Shown here in pieces: positions 53,907-63,145 of a stretch of DNA of 64,000 nt (positions are counted from its first letter, which is position 1; every line of letters begins with the position of its first letter). The stretch covers positions 28,137-92,136 of the forward strand of contig NZ_AHJE01000038.1 in NCBI RefSeq assembly GCF_000243095.1, in the 5' to 3' direction. Under the pieces are notes generated by a model that saw only the letters and a list, made by a program, of their open reading frames with translations, did not search any database and was not told the origin of the DNA. The position numbers and the translations under genes are program-made. Source of the stretch: Cupriavidus basilensis OR16 (GTDB lineage: Bacteria > Pseudomonadota > Gammaproteobacteria > Burkholderiales > Burkholderiaceae).

Positions 53907-55301
53907 ATGGCAACCTGGAAGCCCGATCCCAGTTTCTACCCGTCACCCCGCCTGGCCGCAAAGGCGCCGCCCGAAGCACTCGCCTATGTGGCGATGTTCG
54001 ATCCCACGCGTACCCAGCCTGACGGCATTGCCGTAGTCGACGTCAATCCCGCCTCCAAGGCCTACGGCACCATCGTTGGCCAGGTCACGGTGCCCAACGT
54101 GGGGGACGAACTGCATCACTTCGGCTGGAACGCCTGCTCGTCCTGCCTCTGCCCGAATGCGCCGCACCCGCATATGGAGCGGCGCTACCTGGTGGTGCCG
54201 GGCCTGCGCTCGTCGCGCATCTACATCATCGACACCAAGCCCGATTCGCTGCGGCCTGCCATCGCCAAGATCATCGAGCCGGGCGAACTGGCCGAGCACA
54301 CCGGTTACTCGCGCCCGCACACCGTGCATTGCGGCCCCGGCGGCATCTACGTGACCGCGCTGGGCAACGGCGAGGGCAAGGGGCCGGGCGGCATCATGCT
54401 GCTGGACCAGCAGAGCTTCGATCCGCTTGGGCAATGGGAGGTGGAGCGCGGCCCGCAGCATTTTGCCTATGACGGCTGGTGGCACCTTGGCTTCGACACG
54501 CTGGTGACCAGCGAATGGGGCACGCCCGACATGATCGAGGACGGCTTGGTGCCCGAGATCCTGCTCGGCTCGCGCTACGGCAGGCGGCTGCATTTCTGGG
54601 ACATGACCAAACGCAAGCACCTGCAGGAAATCGACTTCGGCGAAGAGTACCAGCTCGTGTTCGAGCTACGCCCCGCGCACGATCCCACCAAGGCGTACGG
54701 CTTCGTCAACTGCGTGATCAGCCTGAAAGACCTGTCCTCATCCATCTGGGTCTGGTATCGGGACGAAGGTAAATGGGCGATCCGCAAGATCATCGATATC
54801 CCTGCGCAAGCCGCGGACCCCGACCTCCTGCCGCCCATCCTCAAGGGCTTCAAGGCGGTGCCGCCGCTGGTCAGCGATATCGACCTGTCGATGGACGACC
54901 GCTTCCTCTACGTCTCCTGCTGGGGCACCGGCGAGTTGCTGCAGTACGACGTCTCCGACCCGTTCGCGCCCAGGCAGACCGGCTGCGTGCGCATCGGCGG
55001 CATCGTCTCGCGCGCCACGCATCCGGGCGCCGGCGGCGCCGCGCTCAACGGCGGCCCGCAGATGGTGGAAGTCAGCCGCGACGGGCGGCGCATCTACTTC
55101 ACCAACTCGCTCTACGGCGCGGTCGACGCGCAGTTCTACCCGGAGGGCATCGAGGGGTGGATGGTCAAGCTGGACGCCGCGCCCGACGGCGGCATCGCCT
55201 TCGACCCGCGCTTCTTCCTGCGCTGGCCGGCCGGCCATCGCCCGCACCAGGTCAGGCTGGAAGGGGGTGACTGCTCATCGGATTCGTATTGCTTCCCATA
55301 G
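53907..55301 (+). CDS. selenium-binding protein 56 / methanethiol oxidase family
   Basis: A 464-residue SBP56-family protein. The conserved metal and redox site motif CSSC appears in WNACSSCLCPNAPHPHMERR, with DELHHFGWN and SRPHTVHCGPGGIYVTALG as further signatures and a complete beta-propeller to the C-terminus SSDSYCFP. Bacterial members oxidise methanethiol to formaldehyde, sulfide and hydrogen peroxide using copper. No signal peptide is visible here. ATG 53907 is preferred over 53904 because AAGGAG is then 7 bases away. A membrane protein gene follows 54 bases downstream. Confidence 0.9.
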   Translation: MATWKPDPSFYPSPRLAAKAPPEALAYVAMFDPTRTQPDGIAVVDVNPASKAYGTIVGQVTVPNVGDELHHFGWNACSSCLCPNAPHPHMERRYLVVPGLRSSRIYIIDTKPDSLRPAIAKIIEPGELAEHTGYSRPHTVHCGPGGIYVTALGNGEGKGPGGIMLLDQQSFDPLGQWEVERGPQHFAYDGWWHLGFDTLVTSEWGTPDMIEDGLVPEILLGSRYGRRLHFWDMTKRKHLQEIDFGEEYQLVFELRPAHDPTKAYGFVNCVISLKDLSSSIWVWYRDEGKWAIRKIIDIPAQAADPDLLPPILKGFKAVPPLVSDIDLSMDDRFLYVSCWGTGELLQYDVSDPFAPRQTGCVRIGGIVSRATHPGAGGAALNGGPQMVEVSRDGRRIYFTNSLYGAVDAQFYPEGIEGWMVKLDAAPDGGIAFDPRFFLRWPAGHRPHQVRLEGGDCSSDSYCFP

Positions 55302-55355
55302 ACAGACGCAAACGCCATAGCGCCATCACCCCATCGCGCCGAGAGCGCCCCCGCC

Positions 55356-56039
55356 ATGTTCGCCATCACTGGCGTGCCGCTTGGCACGCAGTTCGCCACG
55401 CAGTGGTCCGCCCTGTGGCCACTCTGGTGGCCATGGCTGGCCATCGCCGCGCTTGGCCTGTTCCACGGTATCAATCCCGCCATGGGCTGGCTGTTTGCCG
55501 TGGCGCTGGGGCTGCATCGCGGGCGGCGCAAGGTGGTGCTGCTGGCGCTGCTGCCGATCGCGCTCGGCCACGCCATCGCGGTGGCCTTGGTGCTCGCCGC
55601 CACGCTCGCGCTGGGCAGCCTGCTCGATCCCCAATGGCTGGCGCGCGCCGGCGGCGCGGTGCTGATCGGCTGGGCCGCCTGGCACGCCCTGCGCGGCCAC
55701 CGCCAGCGCCCCCGCGTGGGCATGCAGGCCGGCATGGCCGGGCTGGCGCTATGGTCGTTCCTGATGGCGGGCGCGCACGGCGCGGGGCTGATGCTAGTGC
55801 CCGCGCTGCTGCCGCTGTGCCGCGCTGCCGCGGGCGCGCCGGCGGCGGGCGGACCGCTCATCCCGGCGCTGCTGGCGCTCGGTTTGCACACGCTGGCCAT
55901 GCTGCTGGCCATCGGCACCGTGGCACTGCTGGTGTACGACCGCATCGGCGTGGGTTTCCTGCGCACCGGCTGGATCAACCTGGACCGGGTGTGGACGGTG
56001 GCGTTGACGGGGTGCGGCGCGGCATTGCTGTTGATGTAG
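55356..56039 (+). CDS. six-helix membrane protein next to SBP56, unknown function
   Basis: A 227-residue polytopic protein with about six hydrophobic segments. The motif GLFHGINPAMGWLFAVALGL and the histidine in LPIALGHAIAVALVLAATLA recall the HxxxxD/HGxNP-type metal-permease signatures of the NicO/RcnA and TauE-like groups, and a third His lies in MAGAHGAGLMLVPALLP. I cannot assign a family with certainty. Its position suggests that it supplies a metal (for instance copper) or exports a product for the SBP56 protein. Confidence 0.6.
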   Translation: MFAITGVPLGTQFATQWSALWPLWWPWLAIAALGLFHGINPAMGWLFAVALGLHRGRRKVVLLALLPIALGHAIAVALVLAATLALGSLLDPQWLARAGGAVLIGWAAWHALRGHRQRPRVGMQAGMAGLALWSFLMAGAHGAGLMLVPALLPLCRAAAGAPAAGGPLIPALLALGLHTLAMLLAIGTVALLVYDRIGVGFLRTGWINLDRVWTVALTGCGAALLLM

Positions 56040-56159
56040 GCCATGGCCTTTTGAATGCTGTGATGCCACGAAAAGGTAGCAGCTAGACGACTCCATTCCC
56101 TTGCGCCCCGAAGACCATGCCCTCCGGTAGCCCAAATGCAAGGGATTTGGGTATCGCGC

Positions 56160-57152
56160 CTAGTGCCCATCGGGATCGCCACCCTGCCCGATGCGCTTGA
56201 CCAGCGCCTCCTCCTCGGCAAGCGTTGCTTGCAGTTCCTTGCCGAAGGCTTCCGGCGACGTACTGAACTCGGTGGTCGATCCAAGGCTCGCCTGGAGCGA
56301 CACGAAACCCGGATCACGCGCGGCCTTGTGGATCGCCGCGAATAGTTGCTGCACGATCGGGCCCGGCGTGCCCGCCGGCGCGGCAAACCCGCCCCAGGAC
56401 GCGAAGCCATACTGCTGCACGCCGGCTTCGGAGAACGTTGGCACATCGGCGATCTGCGGCACGCGCGCGGGCGTGGTGACGGCCAGCGCCCGCAGGGTGC
56501 CGACCTTGATGAGCGGCAGCGCCGTCGACAGCACCAGCACCGAGAAATCGATCTGCCCGCCCCGCAGCGCATTCACGGATTCCACCGCGCCCTTGTAGGG
56601 CACATGGAGAAACACCAGCCCGGGGCTGGACAAGCGCAGGTGCTCCACCGCCATATGCGCGGGCGATCCGATCCCCGCGGAGCCATAGCTCAGTTTGCCC
56701 GGGCTCTGCCTGGCCGCGGCCATCAGCGCTGGCAGGCTGCGGTACGGCGAACTTGCCGGCACCACGGCAACGAACGCTGAGGCATTGAGCTTGGTGATGG
56801 GCTGCAGGCTCTTCGGCAGGTCGATTTTCTTCGACATGGCCGCCACCGTGACAAGGCCGGAGGTGATGTATGCGACGGTGTAGCCGTCGGGCGCGGCGCC
56901 TGCCACCACCTGCGCGCCCAGCAGCGTGGACGCGCCTGGCTTGTTGTCGACGATCACGGGCACACCCAGGCCGCGGCCCAGGCTCTCGGCCAGCTTGCGC
57001 GCCGAGATGTCGGGCCCGCCACCCGCCGGATAGGGCACCACGATGCGGATCGGGCGGCTGGGCCAGTGCTGCGCACCCGATCCAATGGCGGGCAGGAGCG
57101 TGGGCAACAGGGCAATCGCAAATAGCGCGCGCCGGCGTTGAGGACTGAACAT
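56160..57152 (-). CDS. Bug/TctC periplasmic solute-binding protein
   Basis: A 330-residue binding protein with a basic N-terminus and signal peptide (MFSPQRRRALFAIALLPTLL). The family strings IRIVVPYPAGGGPDISARKL, VDNKPGASTLLGAQ, APDGYTVAY and LHVPYKGAVESVNALRGG are present. Fifth and last gene of the TPP-GMC-sulfatase operon, 63 bases after the sulfatase. It presumably captures the operon's substrate in the periplasm, a sulfate ester or a derivative. Confidence 0.92.
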   Translation of the reverse strand: MFSPQRRRALFAIALLPTLLPAIGSGAQHWPSRPIRIVVPYPAGGGPDISARKLAESLGRGLGVPVIVDNKPGASTLLGAQVVAGAAPDGYTVAYITSGLVTVAAMSKKIDLPKSLQPITKLNASAFVAVVPASSPYRSLPALMAAARQSPGKLSYGSAGIGSPAHMAVEHLRLSSPGLVFLHVPYKGAVESVNALRGGQIDFSVLVLSTALPLIKVGTLRALAVTTPARVPQIADVPTFSEAGVQQYGFASWGGFAAPAGTPGPIVQQLFAAIHKAARDPGFVSLQASLGSTTEFSTSPEAFGKELQATLAEEEALVKRIGQGGDPDGH

Positions 57153-57206
57153 GACTGTCTCCTATCTTGTTTTCAAGCTGCGCCCGCTTGTTGCGCGGGC
57201 GCCCGG

Positions 57207-57224
57207 CTAATCGATCTAATCGAT
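57207..57224. repeat. 9-bp tandem duplication at the sulfatase stop codon
   Basis: ctaatcgat at 57207-57215 and 57216-57224. Each copy supplies an in-frame TAG for the sulfatase on the minus strand, so the stop is doubled. Confidence 0.88.
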
Positions 57225-59513
57225 CTGGGCGAGACGCTCCGGACGGTTCGCCAGGCTGTCCGCCGCCTGTTTGCCAGGTGTCAGGCGGACGAAGCGGATG
57301 GCCCCGTTGTAGCGAAACGCGCCGCGCGCCTTGTAGCGCTCGCTGACCTTGAGGCGGCGGTCGCACCCCACATCCAGCCCCTCGCCCGTCAGGCGAAGAA
57401 TGGTTGGCGACATGTCCATGGCTGCCATGGCGACCTGGCCGTCGAGCAGCACGGTTGCGCTTGCCCGGCGCGCGCCCAGTGCGCGGTGTTCCAGCACGAA
57501 GTGGTGGTCGCCCTGCGCCAGTGGCACCGGCGGTGGCGCCATGCTGCGCTCGCCGACGTTGTAGACCACGTGGAGCTGGCCATCTGCCACGAATACGCTC
57601 AGGCCGCCGAATGCATTGCCGAATGCCAGCAGCACGCCTTCGGATCCTGGCTCGCTGGAGAAGCGGCACTCCAGCGTGTAGTCCCGGTCCGCGATCAACG
57701 GCGAGATCACCGCGGTCGGCACGGTGGACATGCCCGCATGGAACGTCCTGGCAAGCGAATAGCTCTTCTCCAGGAACGGCGGCACCGCCAGCACCCGCCG
57801 GTTGTCGCGATTGTCCAGCGGGTATATGTGGTTGGCCTGCGCGTCCGCCTCGAACTCCGCGACCAGCTCGGCCAGCACGCCGCGATTCGCGGCCGCGACG
57901 TCTTCGCACTCCGTCGGGTCGCGCAACAGGTCGAACAGCATCCAGTTGTCCAGGTCGATGCGGGTGCCTGGCGGCTGCAGCGAGACGATCTTCCAGTGGT
58001 CGCGGATATAGCCGCGATTGCCCTCCAGCTCGTAATGTTGCCGGGTGCGCCGGGTCGCCTGCGCAGGGTCCGCCAGCATGGCGCGGAACGAGATCCCGTT
58101 GAGGCCACGGGTGCGATTGCCACGGAAACGATCCGGATAGTCGATGCCGGCGATCTCCATCAGCGTGGGCAAGGTGTCCGTCACGTGGATCCACTCGCGC
58201 CGGATTGCGCCGCCATCCCGGATCCCTTGCGGCCAGTGCACGATGTAAGGCACGCGGATGCCGCCATTCATCGGCGTGCGCTTGTAGAAGCGGAACGGCG
58301 TGTTGGATGCATTGCCCCATCCAACCGGATACGCGGCATACGAATCCACCCCGCCCAGTTTCCCGTCCCGCATCATGTCGGCGGCAAGACTGGCCGGCTC
58401 CACGCCGGAGACCCGCTTCTCGAAGATGTTGGCCGCGCCCTGCGGCCCGCCGATCGACGAGGCGCCATTGTCGGAGGTGAGGATGAATAGGGTGTTGTCC
58501 AGCACGCCGGCATCGCGCAGGTGATCGGCGAGCCTGCCGATGTTCTGGTCGATGTTGTCAACCATGGCGGCATACACGGCCATGTAATGCGCATACAGGC
58601 TGCGTTGTTCGGGTGTGAGCTGGTCCCATGCGGGGATATTGGAGCCGCGGTCCGAGAGCTGCCAGTCCGCCGGTATCACGCCCTGCGCGCGTTGCCGCTC
58701 ATAGCGCTGGCGGCGGATCTCGTCCCAACCCTGGTCGTACTCGCCGGCATAGCGCTCGATATCCTGCGGCTTGGCCTGCAGCGGCACGTGGGGCGCGTTG
58801 TGCGCCAGGTACAGGAAGAACGGCTTGTCCGGACTGGCGCCCTGGTGCGCCTTGAGCCAGCCGATGGCCTTGTCGGTCCAGTCGTCGCTACAGTAATAGT
58901 CCTCCGGATAGTCGTCGGTATCCAGAAAGCTGTTGCCCTCCACCAGTTGCCCTGGCGCGAAGTAGTTTGTCTCAGCAGCAAGAAAGCCATAGAAGCGATC
59001 GAACCCCCGCTGCAGCGGCCACGAATCGCGCGCGCCCGCGGGCGAGACATTATGGTCGGCCGTGTTGTGCCATTTGCCCACCGCGTAGGTGGAGAAGCCG
59101 CGTTCGCGCAGCAGCTCGGCCATGGTCGGCGCGTCGCTTGCCATTTCGCCGGCCTGATAGCCGGGATATCCGGGATTGTTGTGGGTCAGCCAGCCGCAGC
59201 CCACCGCGTGCGGATTCTTGCCGGTCATCAGGGCGGCGCGGGCCGGCGTGCACATGGGCACCGTGGTGTAGTTGGCAAAGCGCAGCCCGCCTTGCGCCAG
59301 CGCGTCGATATGCGGGGTGCGGATCTCGCTGCCAAAGCAGCCGAAATCCGAAAAGCCCAGATCGTCGAGCAGCACCACGACAATGTTCGGCGTGCCGGGC
59401 AGGGCCGCACGCTGCGCGGGCCACCACGGCTGCGACTCCTGCAACGTCTTGCCGATGGTACCCCGATAGCCGTTGGCGGCGCCGCTGGCATGGCTGAATT
59501 CTGTGTGTTCCAT
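57216..59513 (-). CDS. arylsulfatase-type sulfatase
   Basis: A 765-residue type I sulfatase. The metal-binding start VVVLLDDLGFSDFGCFGSEI, the formylglycine motif CTPAR in TTVPMCTPARAALMTGKNPH, and the downstream YAVGKWHN and LTSDNGASSIGGPQ are all present. The Cys needs conversion to formylglycine by a maturase encoded elsewhere. The long C-terminal part after about residue 560 resembles that of large cytoplasmic bacterial arylsulfatases. No signal peptide is visible, so it acts in the cytoplasm on imported sulfate esters. ATG 59513 is used; a TTG two codons upstream is possible. Confidence 0.92.
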   Translation of the reverse strand: MEHTEFSHASGAANGYRGTIGKTLQESQPWWPAQRAALPGTPNIVVVLLDDLGFSDFGCFGSEIRTPHIDALAQGGLRFANYTTVPMCTPARAALMTGKNPHAVGCGWLTHNNPGYPGYQAGEMASDAPTMAELLRERGFSTYAVGKWHNTADHNVSPAGARDSWPLQRGFDRFYGFLAAETNYFAPGQLVEGNSFLDTDDYPEDYYCSDDWTDKAIGWLKAHQGASPDKPFFLYLAHNAPHVPLQAKPQDIERYAGEYDQGWDEIRRQRYERQRAQGVIPADWQLSDRGSNIPAWDQLTPEQRSLYAHYMAVYAAMVDNIDQNIGRLADHLRDAGVLDNTLFILTSDNGASSIGGPQGAANIFEKRVSGVEPASLAADMMRDGKLGGVDSYAAYPVGWGNASNTPFRFYKRTPMNGGIRVPYIVHWPQGIRDGGAIRREWIHVTDTLPTLMEIAGIDYPDRFRGNRTRGLNGISFRAMLADPAQATRRTRQHYELEGNRGYIRDHWKIVSLQPPGTRIDLDNWMLFDLLRDPTECEDVAAANRGVLAELVAEFEADAQANHIYPLDNRDNRRVLAVPPFLEKSYSLARTFHAGMSTVPTAVISPLIADRDYTLECRFSSEPGSEGVLLAFGNAFGGLSVFVADGQLHVVYNVGERSMAPPPVPLAQGDHHFVLEHRALGARRASATVLLDGQVAMAAMDMSPTILRLTGEGLDVGCDRRLKVSERYKARGAFRYNGAIRFVRLTPGKQAADSLANRPERLAQID

Positions 59514-59534
59514 TTGCAATCCCGAGGTTTGCGA

Positions 59535-61151
59535 TCAGACCGACCGGCCAAGAATCAGGTCGGCGGCTTTCTCACCGATCATGATCGAGGCGGCATTCGT
59601 ATTGGAGGAAGGCATGGTCGGCATGATCGAGGAATCGACCACGCGCAGGCTGGCCAGCCCGTGCACCTTCAGCGCGGGGTCCACCACGGCCATTTCGTCA
59701 TGGCCCATCTTGCAGGTGCCGATCGGATGCCAGGAGGTCTGCCCGGCCTTCCTGATGTAGGCGAGTAGTTCGTCGTCGGCACGGATATCGATGCCCGGAC
59801 GGGTCTCGCGCACGATGTAGGGCGACAGGCCTGGTTGCCCGGCGATGCGCCGCGCCAGCCGCAGGCCGTCGAGCATCGCCGCCTGGTCGGCGGCGGCCGA
59901 GAAATAGGCGGGGTCGATGCGGGGCGCCGCCAGCGGATCGGCGCTGGCGATATGGAGCCGGCCCCTGGACTCGGGGCGGAGCTGGAAGAAGCCGATGGAG
60001 AAGCCGGGGAATTCGTCGAGCCCGTAGCCTTTCGTGCGCGCGTAGCGGTCCTTGCCGCTCAGGTGGTGCAACTGCACCTTGACCTGCGTGCGCGACTGCG
60101 TCGGCGCGGTCCGTGCCAGCGCATGGGCGGAAGCGGACGGGGTGGACATCATGCCCTTGCGCGTCGCGACGTAGTGCAGGCCCATCCAGAGCTGCCTGAG
60201 CGGGCTGCGAAGGGCGTCGTTCAGCGTGATTGGCTTGGCGCATTCATAGGTAAGCCGGCACTGAAGGTGATCCGACAGGTTCTCGCCTACGCCGGGCAGA
60301 TGATGCAGCACCTGCACGCCATGCTGCGTCAGCAGCGTGCGATCGCCCACGCCCGAAAGCTCGAGGAGCTGCGGCGACTTGATCGGCCCCGCGCTGAGAA
60401 TCACTTCGCGGCGGGCGAGCGCCTGTTTCTTCACCCCGCCCTGTAGATACTCGATGCCGATGGCCTTCTTGCCGTCAAACAATACGCGAGTCGCCGTGGC
60501 ATCGACCTGCAGGTCGAGATTCGCGTTCCGGCGGCCGTGCAGGTAGCCGATGGCCGTACTGCACCGCTGGCCGCGCCGCGTCGAGAGCTGCAGGTAGGAG
60601 GCGCCCTCGTATTGCGCGCCGTTGTAGTCCTGCGTACGCGGAATGCCCGCCTCTTCGCAGGCGCGCAGAAAACCCTCGGAGAGTTCATGCTGCATGCCGT
60701 CCAGCGAGCTGACGGCGATCGGACCTTCGCGGCCGCGATAGTCGCCGGAGCCAAGCGTCGTCGCCTCCAGCCGCTTGAAGTACGGCAGCAGGTCGGCGTA
60801 GCCCCATCCGGCATTGCCCAGCGCCTGCCAGTGGTCGAACTCGGCGGGTTCGCCGCGCACGTAGATCATGCCGTTGACGGAACTGGAGCCGCCCGGCAGC
60901 CGGCCGCGCGGCCAGTAGATCTCCTGCCCCTCCAGGCACGACTGCCCGATGGTCTTGAACGGCCACACATAGTCAGGGTTGAGCAGCAGCTTGGCGATGC
61001 CGATTGGCGCGCGCACCCAGAAATCGCGCTCGCGGCGCTGTCCTGCTTCCAGCAGCAAGACCCTGCCCGTGCCGCGCTCGGCGAGCCGGGTGGCGAGCGT
61101 CGCGCCGGAGGAGCCGGCACCCACCACGATGAAGTCGAAGTCCGGCGTCAT
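59535..61151 (-). CDS. GMC-family alcohol/choline dehydrogenase-like flavoprotein
   Basis: A 538-residue GMC oxidoreductase. The FAD motif DFIVVGAGSSGATLATRLAE, the first signature RGRLPGGSSSVNGMIYVRG, the second signature GPIKSPQLLELSGVG, and the active-site TSWHPIGTCKMG with a following NTNAASIMIGE are complete. Substrate is an alcohol, probably the one released by the sulfatase. The ATG overlaps the stop of the TPP enzyme beta part (ATGA), and the sulfatase gene follows after 21 bases. Confidence 0.92.
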   Translation of the reverse strand: MTPDFDFIVVGAGSSGATLATRLAERGTGRVLLLEAGQRRERDFWVRAPIGIAKLLLNPDYVWPFKTIGQSCLEGQEIYWPRGRLPGGSSSVNGMIYVRGEPAEFDHWQALGNAGWGYADLLPYFKRLEATTLGSGDYRGREGPIAVSSLDGMQHELSEGFLRACEEAGIPRTQDYNGAQYEGASYLQLSTRRGQRCSTAIGYLHGRRNANLDLQVDATATRVLFDGKKAIGIEYLQGGVKKQALARREVILSAGPIKSPQLLELSGVGDRTLLTQHGVQVLHHLPGVGENLSDHLQCRLTYECAKPITLNDALRSPLRQLWMGLHYVATRKGMMSTPSASAHALARTAPTQSRTQVKVQLHHLSGKDRYARTKGYGLDEFPGFSIGFFQLRPESRGRLHIASADPLAAPRIDPAYFSAAADQAAMLDGLRLARRIAGQPGLSPYIVRETRPGIDIRADDELLAYIRKAGQTSWHPIGTCKMGHDEMAVVDPALKVHGLASLRVVDSSIMPTMPSSNTNAASIMIGEKAADLILGRSV

Positions 61152-61736
61152 TCGCGGCTCCCCGATGCATTGAGCCAGTGCGAAAGCGCGGCGGCTTCCT
61201 GCCCCATGCGCTCGAACTGGCGGTCGGGCATTTCCTGCTGCGGATTCTCCTGGCCGATGCGCGCGGGCTCGGGCGCCACGCAGAGTTCGTAGAAGGCCGG
61301 ACCGTCGATGCGATGCATGGCCGACGCAACCTCGCGCAAGGTGGCGAGGTTGTCGATGCGCACCACGTGGCGGTAGCCCGCCGCGCGTGCCAGGCCGCAG
61401 AAATCGGTAATGCCCTGCCCCGGCGCCCGCAGGTTGACCCCGCCGGTAAACTGGGTGCCGTTATTCACCACGAAATGCGCGAAGCGGCGCGGCTGCTGGC
61501 CAGCCACGGTGACCAGGCCGCCAAGCTGCATCAGCAGGCTGGCATCCCCGTCCACCACCACCACGCCGCGTTCGGGATGCGCAAGCGCCAGGCCAAGCCC
61601 GAGCCCCGCGGCACCGCCCCAGGCGTCCGGATGTCACGCCTAGCGCATCGAACACATACATGGAGCCCATGGTCGTGACCAGCAACGCGCCCGCACGCGA
61701 CGCTTCGATAACCTGGCAAGCTTCAGCGATTCTCAT
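61148..61736 (-). pseudogene. TPP-dependent decarboxylase, C-terminal (beta) subunit, frameshifted
   Basis: TPP-binding half of a split decarboxylase like sulfopyruvate or phosphonopyruvate decarboxylase. The N-terminus MRIAEACQVIEASRAGALLV and TTMGSMYVFDALGVT is in one frame; PDAWGGAAGLGLGLALAHPE, the TPP motif GVVVVDGDASLLMQLG and VVNNGTQFTGG continue in another. One extra base near 61633 explains the shift: reading GVT-PDAWGG needs one base fewer. GAGGAGAC precedes the ATG, 12 bases after the alpha gene. If the extra base is genuine the enzyme is dead; it is also the type of change that sequencing error would produce. Confidence 0.85.
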
Positions 61737-61748
61737 GACGGTGTCTCC

Positions 61749-62279
61749 TCAATGCCAGGCGATGGGCGCGCCGACGATCAGCGCGGCTGCGCCGCCACGT
61801 GCATGGGCGGCGTCGAAGGCTGCGTCGATATGGCGCAGGTCCGCGGCCGCTTCCAGCCGCCAGCACGGCACGTCGAGCGCATCCAGTACCGGTTCCAGCA
61901 GGCGCACCATGTTGCGCCGCGAGGCGGCGGGGTCGCCGCCGAAATTGGAAAACTCGCGGCCGAACTGGCCGACCAGGAAAACGGTCGGGATCCTGGCATC
62001 CAGCGCGATGGCGCGAATCGTGTTCACGCAGGCATAGAGGCCCTGGTTCTGCACCACGACAATCGGGCGCTTGCCGCCGATGGTCAGGCCCGCGGCCACG
62101 GTCACGGCCTGGTCCTCATTGCAGCACATGACTTCACGGATGCCGTCCACGCCCGCTTCCATGCGTGCGTGCAGGGCCCACTGCACCCAGTCCGGCACCG
62201 TGACGAAGTGGTCCACGCGGCTTGCCCTGAGCGCCTCGACATAGGCCGATGCCGCGATGCTATGATTTCCAACAGTCAT
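61749..62279 (-). CDS. TPP-dependent decarboxylase, N-terminal (alpha) subunit
   Basis: A 176-residue PYR domain of a two-subunit TPP enzyme of the ComDE/phosphonopyruvate decarboxylase group. Conserved features are VDHFVTVPDWVQWALHARME, the cofactor-activating Glu in EVMCCNEDQAVTVAAGL, and QNQGLYACVNTIRAIAL. The start MTVGNHS at 62279 is chosen because GGAG lies 6 bases upstream; METK four codons earlier has none. First gene of the five-gene operon and divergent from a Crp-type regulator 74 bases away. Confidence 0.9.
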   Translation of the reverse strand: MTVGNHSIAASAYVEALRASRVDHFVTVPDWVQWALHARMEAGVDGIREVMCCNEDQAVTVAAGLTIGGKRPIVVVQNQGLYACVNTIRAIALDARIPTVFLVGQFGREFSNFGGDPAASRRNMVRLLEPVLDALDVPCWRLEAAADLRHIDAAFDAAHARGGAAALIVGAPIAWH

Positions 62280-62353
62280 CTTTGTCTCCATCGTTTGTTG
62301 GACGCATTGTGGACATGGCGCACCGCAACAATCTGTCACTTTGAAGACAAAAA

Positions 62354-63064
62354 ATGGCCCTGGCCGCTTATCTCGCGCTGGCACGCTCGGTACTCGCACG
62401 CTGCCCCGCTTTCCAGCGTTGCGCCGGGCAGACCCTGGATCGCTTTGTCGACAGCGGTCGGGTGGTGCAGTGTGCGGGCGGCGAAATCCTTGCCACGCGC
62501 GGACAGCCGTTGGCGTACCTGATCGTAGTGCTGAGCGGCAGCCTTGAAATTGGCGTGCTGACCAGCGCCGGCAAGCGCTTTGTGATCCGCTACCTGGAGC
62601 CGGGACAGATCCAGGGCGTCATCCCGATTCTCGACGGCAAGCCGTCCATCCACGACACCCGCGCGCACGGCGAATCCGTGGCGCTGCTGGTTCCGAAAGA
62701 TGTATTCGTGCAAGCGCTCGACACCGATCCCGCACTGGCGCTGGCGTTACTGCGCATGTTCTGTTCGCGCTCGCGCGCGCTCTATGACGGCGCTGCCGCC
62801 AGCGCGCTCGCACCCATGCGCGTGCGCGTTGCGCGCTCGCTGGTGTCGTTGCTTCCCGCCTACGGACTGCCGCGCGGCGACGTAGTGACACTGTCGCTCA
62901 AGTTATCCCAGGACGAACTCGCGGCGCTGGTCGGCGTATCGCGCCAGCGGCTCAACAAGGAACTCAAGGAGTTCGAGAGCGAAGGGATCATCGCGATTGC
63001 TTACTCCCATATCGAGATCACGGATTCCGAGGCGCTGTTCTCTATCGCGTCGCTCGACACTTGA
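62354..63064 (+). CDS. Crp/Fnr-family transcriptional regulator
   Basis: A 236-residue regulator. The N-terminal cyclic-nucleotide-binding-like beta barrel shows YLIVVLSGSLEIGVLTSAGK and YLEPGQIQGVIPILDGKPSI; the dimer helix and winged helix follow with LSLKLSQDELAALVGVSRQR and LNKELKEFESEGIIAI. No Fnr-type N-terminal cysteine cluster is present. It is divergent from the TPP-GMC-sulfatase-Bug operon across a 74-base gap and is that operon's likely activator. Confidence 0.9.
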   Translation: MALAAYLALARSVLARCPAFQRCAGQTLDRFVDSGRVVQCAGGEILATRGQPLAYLIVVLSGSLEIGVLTSAGKRFVIRYLEPGQIQGVIPILDGKPSIHDTRAHGESVALLVPKDVFVQALDTDPALALALLRMFCSRSRALYDGAAASALAPMRVRVARSLVSLLPAYGLPRGDVVTLSLKLSQDELAALVGVSRQRLNKELKEFESEGIIAIAYSHIEITDSEALFSIASLDT

Positions 63065-63145
63065 ACATTGAACAGGTGGGGGCGCGTGGGCCAGGTCACC
63101 GCGACGCAACCAAAGGGCGGATCGTGCTGGTCGACATGCAGCCGC

